Shown piece after piece: positions 1 through 8,145 of a stretch of DNA of 64,000 nucleotides; within the stretch, counting starts at the first letter, position 1; every line of letters starts with the position of its first letter. Under the pieces are notes generated by a model. The model did no database searches. It was not told the DNA's origin and was given only the letters and a program-made list of their open reading frames with translations. Source of the DNA: Populus alba (lineage: Eukaryota > Streptophyta > Magnoliopsida > Malpighiales > Salicaceae). The stretch spans positions 51,182,697 to 51,246,696 of the forward strand of contig NC_133284.1 of NCBI RefSeq assembly GCF_005239225.2. The letters run 5' to 3'. Made by a program: the position numbers and the translations under genes.

Positions 1-783
1 TCCAAAGTTAGAGTCAGATTTGTGTCCGAATTTTTACTGAAATTCTGTTGTGTTCTTCTTTGTAGATTTCGGTTCTTTAGTTTGTAAAACTTATTATTTC
101 AGTTTGATTCAAGTTATTTCATGTTTATTAAAGTGTTCTTATATATAATCATGGTTGGCTAATCTCTTTCTTGGATCCAAATCAAGGATGATGGTGATTG
201 AGGTGAGTTCTTTAAGATATGAATGAATGTTAATGATTATCTTCTCATCTTCTTCATGAATGTTTTATTATTGCAAAGAAATTTTAGAAATCATTTAGGT
301 AATGTTATAATCTTGAATTTTTATGCACAAACCTTAGTTTTGGTATAGAGATTGCTTGATTCAATGTCTTACTTAATTTGAAAGTACTTGTTCATTCTTA
401 AGCAATAATTAATCTTCATCTTTTTAAACTTCATTGTAATATCTTCCGATCTAATATCACCATCGTTGATATTAGGTTGAGTTATCTTATATATGTTGAA
501 GAAATCACCAATACATCACCATTAAAATTGATTTGGACCAAGACTTACTTTTTCTTGTCTTTTAAAATCTATTTACACTTTTTCATCTTTGAAAACAAAT
601 CCATCAATTATTTTCAACCAAGTTATTGTTAATTTAATTTCTCTTGAGTTTTTTTTGTTGTTACCTAGCTTAATTTTCAGATCTAGCTCTCTGTGGATAT
701 GACCTCGATCTTACCGAGTTAATTGCTACATCGCACACTCGTGCACTTGCGAGTTAAAACAAGCCGATCATAAAAAGCGGTCA
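1..783 (+). mobile_element. 5' LTR (3' portion) of an Athila-like Ty3 retroelement
   Basis: A+T-rich non-coding sequence lies directly upstream of a plant tRNA-Asp primer-binding site, so it is read as the LTR of the element whose gag and pol follow. The LTR probably ends in TCA eight bases before the primer site. Its beginning lies outside the window and the matching 3' LTR is not seen, because the element runs into the assembly gap at 16052. The 3' boundary is inferred from the CA terminus and the primer-site spacing. Confidence 0.6.
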
Positions 784-791
784 AGCAATTT

Positions 792-809
792 TGGCGCCGT
801 TGCCGGGGA
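792..809 (+). promoter_or_regulatory. Primer-binding site, tRNA-Asp type
   Basis: TGGCGCCGTTGCCGGGGA is complementary to the 3' end of plant tRNA-Asp including CCA. This primer is typical of Athila-like Ty3 elements. It marks the LTR/internal boundary and is where minus-strand cDNA synthesis would begin. Confidence 0.88.
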
Positions 810-1465
810 GCTAGCAAGCAAAGGTAACAAATTTATATTTCATTATTGAAAAATAAAAAAAATTCATATAAATAAAAAATCAAATGGCTGGTTTTACCGC
901 CTAAAAAAAAAAAAATTTTGACCTCAACTTTTTGGATATTGGACTATTAATTGTTGGATTTTGGTTGGTTCAACCCATTTTTCTTTTATTGTTTATTCTA
1001 GTTAGTTTCTAATATTTATTATTTATATTATAAGGCTGGTTTTACCGCCTCTTGTTTATTTTATTTTTTGTTGTTATTTCTTTTATATTTATTGTCTAAA
1101 AGTGCTTGGCCGGTATTACCGCCTCTTGTTTATTTTTTTTGTTGTTATTTGTTTATTTTATTTTGTTGTTATTTATTGTTATTATTTCTTTTATATTTAT
1201 TGTTTGAAGTGCTTGGCCGGTATTACCGCCTCTTTATTCATGCTTGTTATACTTATCTTTTAATGTTTATTGTTGTTAATATTGTTTATTAGTTGGAGAG
1301 TGAATTTCTTAATTTGTTGTATTTTTATTTTTGAGCCATTACTTTATCTTGTACGTTTCATTTACTTTTATTTGCAATCTTTTATTTGTTTTTTTTTTTC
1401 TTTCTCTCCTTTCCTTTCGTATTCATATAATTGTTTATATTATTATTATTATTATTATTTTTATC
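810..1465 (+). repeat. Untranslated leader with repeated TACCGCC units
   Basis: The region lies between the primer site and the gag start. The motif GGYTGGTTTTACCGCC or GGCCGGTATTACCGCC recurs near 890, 1037, 1112 and 1220, separated by T-rich TTGTTATTT runs, so the leader contains a degenerate tandem array with units of roughly 75-150 bp. It is followed by a pyrimidine-rich tract and an ATT run. No coding potential is seen. Confidence 0.6.
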
Positions 1466-2857
1466 ATGGCTAATGTTGAAGATCTAGAGGGTGAAGGGAG
1501 TGTTCAAGGTAATGGACCTCCACAATTTAATGATCAACCTAATTTTCGAACTCTTAGACAGTATCTTCACCCGGCTAGACAAAGTACACCTTCGTGTATT
1601 ATCTTGCCTCTTAACCAACAAGCTTTCAATTTTGAAACCGGGCATGATTCAACTTCTTCCCATATTTAACGGTATGGATTCTGAAAATCCATACATACAC
1701 ATTAAGGACTTTGAAGAGGTATGTAATACTTTTTATTGATAGAACATGCACTGAGGAAACTATTCGGCTTAAATTGTTCCCATTCTCTCTAAAGGATAAA
1801 GCCAAGCTTTGGCTAAACTCCTTACGTCCTAGGTCTATAGGTACATGGAGAGAAATGCAAGCTGAATTTTTGAAAAAATACTTCCCCACTCATAGGACGA
1901 CAGCCTTACAACGTCAAATGATTGAATTTTTCTTGTAGTCCAAATGAGTCATTTCACCAAGCTTGGGAAAGGTTCAAAGACTTGTTAAATGCATTGCCCC
2001 CACCATGGTTTTGAGATGTGGAGGTTAGTGAGTTTCTTCTACGACTCTCTTACCGCAGATTTTAAAAAGCTAGTGTCAACCATGTGTAATGGTGAGTTTT
2101 ATGACAAAAACCAAGTGAAGCCTTCGATTTTTTTGATCAATTGGCTGAAAACACAAAGCAATGGGAGACTTCTTCTCCCACTTCATGTTGAGTCTAGAAA
2201 CACCATTTCTCATTCAAGTGGGAAGTTCCAATTAAAAGAGACTGATGATCTTAATGCTAGATTAGCCTCATTGGCTAGGAAAGTAGAGTCTCTTGAGATT
2301 AAAAAAGTGCATGTCATGAGTGAACAACAAGAGGAAAGTTGTGTTGTTTGTGAGAGCAAAGGGCATAGGACAACTGAGTGTCCTACCATTCCAGCCTTCA
2401 AGGAAGTGCTATATGGCCAAACTTTTGATTCAAGTAATGTTAGAAAGCCATTTTCAAACCAAGTAGGCAATCCCTACTCTGAGACCTATAATCCTGGATG
2501 GAGGAACCACCCAAATTTTGGATGGAGAAATGAGGGCTCTTCAGTACCTCAAACATTTCAACCTCCACCCAACCATTTCATGCTCCCACACATAACACGT
2601 ACCAACCACCTCATAAGAGATCCCTAGAGGATACTCTTCAACAATTCATGCAAACACAAGGAGGAATCAACAACCAAGCTTATAAATTTCAAGACCAGAC
2701 CAATAGGACCTTAGATGACATTCGAAGTCAACTAACCAAGTTGACTCAATCACTAAGCATTCAAGAGAAGGGAAAGATCCCAGCTCAACCAATGCCAAAT
2801 CCTAGAGGTCAGGTACACATGAGTGAATCTTCACTTGGTGAACCTTCAAAACCATGA
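1466..2857 (+). pseudogene. Athila-like gag (broken)
   Basis: Encodes the structural Gag polyprotein of a Ty3 retroelement in several frames. The likely start is the ATG at 1466 in a favourable context after the T-rich leader. A retrotransposon-gag core (FPFSLKDKAKLWL) is readable around 1775-1935. The C-terminal half, around 1989-2627, carries a zinc knuckle CX2CX4HX4C (CVVCESKGHRTTEC) and a proline/asparagine-rich linker. At least four frame changes separate these pieces, near 1650, 1735, 1938 and 2627, so no full Gag can be made. Similarity to the gag at 38782-39131 confirms the family. The frame breaks are seen directly; the Athila assignment rests on remembered family features. Confidence 0.85.
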
Positions 2858-2980
2858 ACAAGTCCAAGCCATCACTACCCTTTAGAAGTGGAAAGATGTT
2901 GACAAAGCTATAGGTTTTGGATTCCTAAAGGTATTGTAGAGGAGAAATCTAGGGAGAGTGAAGAGGGAATCAAAACACAA

Positions 2981-3763
2981 GTGACAAATGAGAGTTTGAG
3001 TGACAAAGAAGGCGAGATAAAGGAGAAAGAGATGAGTGAGAAAGGAGATGATTCAAGAAAAATTGGAGTCAAAGTGAGTGATTTAGAATTTGTTCCTAGA
3101 GCACCATTTCCACAGAGGTTAGGGAAACCTAAACATGATCCTGTGAACTCGGAAATCTATGAATTGTTCAAACAAGTGAAAGTCAACATTCCACTCCTTG
3201 ATGCAATTAAACAAGTCCCATCTTATGCAAAGTTCCTTAAAGACTTATGCACAGTCAAAAGGAGATTGAATGTGAAAGAAAGAGCCTTTCTAACTGAGCA
3301 TGCTAGTGCCATCATCCAGTTTAAGACCCCTCCCAAATACAAAGATCCTGGTTGTCCTACCATTTCATGCATTATTGGAAGTCATAAGATAGACCAAGCT
3401 TTGTTGGATTTAGGAGCAAGTGTGAATTTGATACCCTACACTGTTTACGAATAGTTAGGTTTAGGAGAAATCAAGCCTACTCGAATCACCCTTCAATTAG
3501 CTGATAGGTCAATCAAGATTCCTAGGGGTATTGTTGAGGATGTGTTGGTCCAAGTAGATAAATTCTACTTTCCTGTTGATTTTGTAGTGTTAGACACCGC
3601 ACCTATTCAAGGTTCTAATGCTCCCATCCCAGTCATCTTAGGTAGACCTTTCCTAGCTACATCCAATGCTTTAATTAACTGTAGGAATGGGGGTGATGAA
3701 ATTGTCTTTTGGGAATATGACTGTGGAGATGAACATATTCAATGTCTCCAAACAAATTGGTGA
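2981..3763 (+). pseudogene. Athila-like protease region (broken)
   Basis: This is the region after gag that carries a retropepsin-like aspartic protease. A charged Glu/Lys-rich spacer (about 2981-3090) leads into a conserved block and then the active-site motif LLDLGASVNLIP near 3402-3432. A stop codon (TAG at 3452-3454) interrupts the domain 22 bases later, and the protease continues in a new open stretch to 3763, ending with the ILGRPFL motif typical of this fold. The DLGA form rather than DTGA or DSGA is usual for Athila-type proteases. Downstream the reading continues toward RT but is split by the element inserted after 3966. Confidence 0.8.
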
Positions 3764-4143
3764 ACATGAGGACATTAGAGAGGTAGATTTTGATCCAAAA
3801 CAATTTGTCAAGAACACTTTGAGAGAGAATGGGTAAAGGATCCATTGGAAAAGAACTTTAATTCATGATGAAAGACTTTATTCTTTGGAATGTGTTGACG
3901 AGGAAGTAAAAGAACTCGAGACTTATCTGGATCCAATGCCTATTATGTCAATAGGTCAATGGACCCTGTTGTAACCCATTTTTGGGTCCCCATAAAAAAA
4001 TAATAAATACAAAAAAAAAAAAAAAAAAAAAAAAAAGTGCGCAGTACTGGTCGCAGTAACCCGTAGATTAATTCTCTGGTTACTGTACACACAGTAACCA
4101 GCCCATGCAAAAAAAAAAAAAAAAAAAAAAACAGAAAAGGGCT

Positions 4144-4158
4144 AAACGGTGCCGTTTT
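4144..4158 (+). promoter_or_regulatory. U3 palindrome, AAAACGGYGCCGTTTT type
   Basis: AAACGGTGCCGTTTT is followed by an inverted echo, GAACGGCACTGTTCC. Related copies occur in LTRs at 6508, 12677, 19717, 43675, 57851 and 63403 (a perfect 16-bp palindrome), each 120-370 bp upstream of a TATA box. Position and conservation suggest a promoter element. This is an inference. Confidence 0.55.
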
Positions 4159-4405
4159 GAACGGCACTGTTCCCCTTTCTTCCCCGCCTAACATACAGCA
4201 GAAAAGAAGGAAAAAAGATGTATATTTAATGGCGTTGTCCCTCCAGCCCACCGACCGCCGGTCCTCAAGCCCACACCGACTGAAGACATTGGCCGACCGC
4301 CTACCGCACCGCCGAAACTGAGGGAGGCACGCCTGGACAGCAACGCCCGACCAGCCGCCGCATGACCCCACGATGAAAAAAAAAAAAAAACACATGCTCA
4401 AGGGC

Positions 4406-4414
4406 TATAAATAG
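4406..4414 (+). promoter_or_regulatory. TATA box of LTR1
   Basis: TATAAATAG sits in GGC-TATAAATAG context, followed by a long GA-rich leader with no ATG until 4660. Equivalent boxes stand at 6751 (LTR2) and 12920 (LTR3). A start site about 30 bp downstream would place the captured ORF roughly 220 nt into the transcript. Confidence 0.7.
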
Positions 4415-4650
4415 GGGGGAAGAGAAGAGGAAGTGGGGAGGGGAGAGAGGGAACAGAAGAGGTAACAGAAGGGAGAATAGAGTGAGAAGAGAGGAGAGAA
4501 GGCAGAGAAGAAGAAGGGAAGAGGCAGAGAAGAAAACGGGAAAAAACAGAGGAGAGAGAGAGAAGGAAAACCGCCGGCCACCGCGAACCGCCAGCGCCGC
4601 CGCCACCACCCCTGCTGCATCAGCTGCTGCCAGCATCAACACAGCTCCAG

Positions 4651-5828
4651 ATCTCTGAAATGACAAAGAAGTTGAAAGCCTACGAGATTGATCCTGAAGT
4701 CAAAGTTGTGGTATTGAAGGGAAATGGGAAGGCGTTTTGTGCAGGTGGTGATGTTGTGGCATCATATATTTGTATGGTCGCAGGGCATTGGAGTCATGGG
4801 GCAAATACTTACAAGAAAAGTCTCATTCTGGACTATGTAGTTGCCACATATGGAAAGCCTGTGGTTGCACTCATCGAAGGAATCGTGATGGGGGCTGGTG
4901 CTGGGCTATCTATGCATGGAGCATTCAAGATTGTCACTGAAAATACTGTGTTTGCTATGCCAGAAACAGCAATAGGACATTTTGTTGATGTCGGAGCATC
5001 GCATTTCCTTTCCAGGCTCCCTGGGTTTTTTGGTGAATATTTGGGACTTGCTGGAACTAGGATAAGAGGGGAAGATATGGTTGCATGTGGCCTTGCAACT
5101 CATTTCGTCCTCTCAAAGGATCTCCATTTAGTGGAAAGTGCTCTCGATGAAGTAACTTCTTCTGATACCGACAAAATTTCAAAGATCATCAGCAAATTTG
5201 AGCACAAACCAAATGTGAAACAGGATGGCGTTTATAGCAGATTGGAGATTATTAACAAATGTTTCTCAAGGAAAACAGTTGAAGAAATACTATCATCACT
5301 GATTGAGGCAGGAAATAGAGCAGACAAGTGGGTTCTAGAGGCAATAAAATCCATGAAGGCAGCCAGTCCGATAAGCCTGAAAATTTCCCTTAAATCGATC
5401 AGAGAGGGCCGCGCGCAAGCCCTTGATCAATGCCTCGTCCGTGAATATAACATTTTTTGTCATGTTATGAGAAGAACAGTGAGCATTGATTTTTTTGAGG
5501 GAATAAGAGCCATGTTACTGGACAAAGACGAAAATCCCAAGTGGGAGCCTGCAAGATTAGAGCTAGTGAGTGATGAAATGGTGGGCCGATATTTCTCCAG
5601 AGTCGATGAAGATGACTGGGAATCCCTTCAACTCCCTGCTAGATCCAGCTCAGTTGATGTTATGAGGCCAAAACTTTGAAACTAGGAAAATAAAAATAAT
5701 ATCCATCGGCAGTACTTCACCATCCTTCTATGCCAGTACTCCTGGCTTATGTATGTATCTTTAATTCCAGGACAGGAAATGTCTGCTCAAAATCTGTGGA
5801 ATATATTACAGAAAAGATGTTAAAATTG

Positions 5829-5858
<30 letters not shown>
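4651..5858 (+). other. Captured processed host transcript (cDNA with poly(A) tail)
   Basis: LTR1 matches LTR2 and LTR3 up to CAGCTCCAG (4650). There the sister LTRs continue with GTAACG, a consensus 5' splice site, while LTR1 continues with an exon of a hydrolase gene. The insert holds an intronless ORF, about 150 bp of 3' untranslated sequence and a run of 30 A (5829-5858). Immediately after that, LTR sequence homologous to 7557 onward resumes. This is the structure expected if an LTR-initiated RNA was spliced from the leader donor into a downstream host exon, polyadenylated, and joined back to LTR sequence at an A-rich stretch by template switching. The splice-donor coincidence and tail are seen; the mechanism is inferred. 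Confidence 0.85.
4660..5679 (+). CDS. 3-hydroxyisobutyryl-CoA hydrolase-like protein, N-terminally truncated, captured inside an LTR
   Basis: An intact 339-codon member of the enoyl-CoA hydratase/isomerase (crotonase) fold, most like plant CHY1-type 3-hydroxyisobutyryl-CoA hydrolases that act in peroxisomal valine breakdown. Visible are AFCAGGDV (about residues 25-32, oxyanion-hole region), GIVMGAGAGLS (74-84), and PET with Glu102 and VDVGAS with Asp110. These two sit eight residues apart, the spacing of the catalytic pair in this family. Next to them the usual Leu and Pro are His107 and Val109. The usual family length is about 380-390 residues. About 40-50 N-terminal residues are missing because the captured transcript starts at an internal exon. 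The C terminus, PKL, could be a weak peroxisomal signal. The ATG at 4660 is the first after the LTR TATA box. Whether it is translated or active is unknown. Confidence 0.85.
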   Translation: MTKKLKAYEIDPEVKVVVLKGNGKAFCAGGDVVASYICMVAGHWSHGANTYKKSLILDYVVATYGKPVVALIEGIVMGAGAGLSMHGAFKIVTENTVFAMPETAIGHFVDVGASHFLSRLPGFFGEYLGLAGTRIRGEDMVACGLATHFVLSKDLHLVESALDEVTSSDTDKISKIISKFEHKPNVKQDGVYSRLEIINKCFSRKTVEEILSSLIEAGNRADKWVLEAIKSMKAASPISLKISLKSIREGRAQALDQCLVREYNIFCHVMRRTVSIDFFEGIRAMLLDKDENPKWEPARLELVSDEMVGRYFSRVDEDDWESLQLPARSSSVDVMRPKL

Positions 5859-5860
<2 letters not shown>

Positions 5861-6429
5861 TTTTAGCATGCATTTTGGTTTTAATAACCAGTTTATTAAA
5901 GTCAAGAGAATATTGGCCAATATTTCAAAAACAACAAAAATTTTATTTTGTTTGTCTCTTAGTATCTGGGGTATGACTTTACACGTAATGCATATTCCGG
6001 ATATTTAATTCTTTTTTTTTGACAATAAAACCTGGGGTATGACATTACACGTAATGCGTATTCCAGATATTTAATTCTTTTTTTGTTTGGACAATAGAAC
6101 CCGGGGTATGACATTACATGTAATGCATATTTTGGACAATAGGAAACCACAACATGACTTAGATTTTATTAGACAAAACAATGCAGCCTACCTTAGGTAG
6201 GGCGTAGTTGGGGTGCTAATACCTTCCCTTTACGCAACCAGTCTCCGTACCCGATCTCTAAAGACCAGTTAAGGTTCCTAGTAACCAGAATACTAGGTGG
6301 CGACTCCCAGTCCGTATTTTCACATGTAGAGACAAGAATTCCTTGTCTCTCCCTTTTTGCCAGGAATAAATATTCCGATTTTTTTTCCTTGAGGGTGGAC
6401 GATCGCCGCGCCGCCGCACACGTGCGACA

Positions 6430-6443
6430 GAATGGCGACTCCT
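6430..6443 (+). other. Primer-binding-site stub between LTR1 and LTR2
   Basis: GAATGGCGACTCCT follows the end of LTR1 exactly as GAATGGCGACTCCACTGGGG follows LTR2, but it is cut after ten primer-site bases and joined through a T to TGTTGTAACC of LTR2. It may record insertion of one element into the primer site of another, or an aberrant reverse-transcription join. Confidence 0.75.
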
Positions 6444-6750
6444 TGTTGTAACCCATTTTTGGGTCCCCATAAAAAAATACAAAAATACAAAAAAAAAAAA
6501 AAAGCTCAAAACAGTGCCGTTTTGAACGGCACTGTTCCCCTTCCTTCCCCACCGAGCATACAGTAGGAAAAAAGGGAAAAGAATGCATATTTAATGACGC
6601 CGGTCCCTCTAGCCCACCGACCGAAGACATTGGCCGACCACCTACCGCACCGCCGAAACTGAGGGAGGCACGCCTGGACAGCCGCACCCGACCAGCCGCC
6701 GTATGACCCGTTCCTTGGCTCCACAATGAAAAAAACATGCTCACGGGCTC

Positions 6751-6758
6751 TATAAATA
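6751..6758 (+). promoter_or_regulatory. TATA box of LTR2
   Basis: TATAAATA preceded by GGGCTC, in the same position relative to the GA-rich leader as in LTR1 and LTR3. Confidence 0.7.
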
Positions 6759-7014
6759 GAGGAGGAACAGCAGAAGAAAGGAGGGGGAAGAGAAGAGGAA
6801 GGGGGAGGGGAGAGAGGGAACAGAAGAGGTAACAGAAGGGAGAATAGAGTGAGAAGAGAGGAGAGAAGGCAGAGAAGAAGAAGGGAAGAGGCAGAGAAGA
6901 AAACGGGAAAAAACAGAGGAGAGAGAGAGAAGGAAAACCGCCGGCCACCGCGAACCGCCAGCGCCGCCGCCACCACCCCTGCTGCATCAGCTGCTGCCAG
7001 CATCAACACAGCTC

Positions 7015-7023
7015 CAGGTAACG
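7015..7023 (+). promoter_or_regulatory. Leader 5' splice site of LTR2
   Basis: CAG|GTAACG matches the plant donor consensus. It lies at the exact base where LTR1 switches to the captured host exon, which is indirect evidence that the site has been used. The equivalent site in LTR3 is at 13187/13188. Confidence 0.7.
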
Positions 7024-8127
7024 TCCTACCTTTCCCGTCATTTTTTTTACTTCAGTTCATGCAGAACGTTTACGTTCTGCAGAATTAATTAGCTAGTTAC
7101 TGTGCTGTGCACAGTAACTAGCTAATTAATTCACATTACTGTGTGCACAGTAACCCCCGGTTACTGTGCATTGCTAATTAATTCTGTGGTCACTGTGTGT
7201 ACAGTATCCCCGGTTACTATGTGCACAGTGACCAGCCCACTCTTTGGGCCAGGTTCGGCCCAACCCATATATTTGGGACTGATCCGGCCCATTTCAAAGA
7301 AAAAAAATCAAAAATATTTGTTTCAGTATTTTATAATTTTTTAGTGTAATTTTTATGTCATTTCGATTAATATTTGGTGGTATTTTTTTTATGTTGTTAA
7401 AAATACAAAAATCTGATTTTTAAATACCCGGTTTTCGTCAAAACTTCCACAAAAATACAAAAACATTAAAAAAAAGGAGAAAAAAATATTTTTTTGCATA
7501 CGGCCAAGTGTCTCAAAGCTAAAATTCATATTGTATTTTTCATACACCAAAAAAATATTTTAGCATGCATTTTGGCTTTAATAACAGTTTATTAAAGTCA
7601 AGAGAATATTGGCCAATATTTCAAAAAACAACAAAAATTTTATTTTGTTTGTCTCTTAGTATCCGGGGTATGACTTTACACGTAATGCATATTCCGGATA
7701 TTTAATTCTTTTTTTGGATAATAAAACCTGGAGTATGACATTACACGTAATGCGTATTCCGGATATTTAATTCTTTTTTTTTTGGACAATAGAACCCGGG
7801 GTATGACATTACATGTAATGCATATTTTGGACAATAGGAAACCACAACATGACTTAGATTTTATTAGACAAAACAATGCAGCCTATCTTAGGTAGGGCGT
7901 AGTTGGGGTGCTAATACCTTCCCTTTACGCAACCAGTCTCCGTGCCCGATCTCTAAAGACCAGTTAAGGTTCCTAGTAACCAGAATACTAGGTGGCGACT
8001 CCCAGTCCATATTTTCACATGTAGAGACAAGAATTCCTTGTCTCTCCCTTTTTGCCAGGAATAAATATTCTGATTTTTTTTCCTTGAGGGTGGACGATCG
8101 CCGCGCCGCCGCACACATGCGACAGAA

Positions 8128-8145
8128 TGGCGACTCCACTGGGGA
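8128..8145 (+). promoter_or_regulatory. Primer-binding site, tRNA-Arg-like (Tat/Ogre type)
   Basis: TGGCGACTCCACTGGGGA lies three bases after the LTR2 end. Its complement resembles the CCA end of a plant tRNA-Arg with one mismatch, from memory. The same site follows the LTR ending at 23856. Confidence 0.75.

Larger units (their letters stand above)
3967..6429 (+). mobile_element. LTR1 of the composite element, with captured host cDNA
   Basis: Starts TGTTGTAACCCATTTTTGGG like LTR2 and LTR3 and ends CGTGCGACA. Its first about 680 bp and last about 570 bp align with LTR2, although the extreme 5' part has extra poly(A) tracts and additional sequence. The LTR2 segment between the leader splice donor (7018) and an A-rich tract (about 7557) is absent and is replaced by 4651-5858, a spliced poly(A)-tailed host transcript. 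Three units of about 54 bp containing GGGGTATGAC and CGTAATGC occur around 5970-6130. The terminal module includes a primer-site-like TGGCGACTCC at 6298-6307. Confidence 0.85.
6444..8124 (+). mobile_element. LTR2 of the composite element
   Basis: A 1.68-kb LTR, TGTTGTAACCC to ATGCGACA, nearly identical to LTR3 apart from a few homopolymer and point differences. In order it holds a U3 palindrome (6508-6523), a TATA box (6751), a GA-rich leader, a splice donor CAG|GTAACG (7017/7018), short inverted CTGTGTGCACAG-type motifs around 7095-7235, three roughly 54-bp repeats (about 7670-7830) and the terminal module with TGGCGACTCC at 7993-8002. Confidence 0.88.

Noticed and set aside
792..809. tRNA gene fragment
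   Set aside because: Only the complement of the tRNA 3' end including CCA is present; it is a primer-binding site.
4301..4666. Leu/Phe/Ser-rich minus-strand ORFs in LTR1, LTR2 and LTR3 (also 6193-7009 and 12566-13211)
   Set aside because: They are antisense to the GA-rich LTR leader. The composition, rather than selection, keeps them open.
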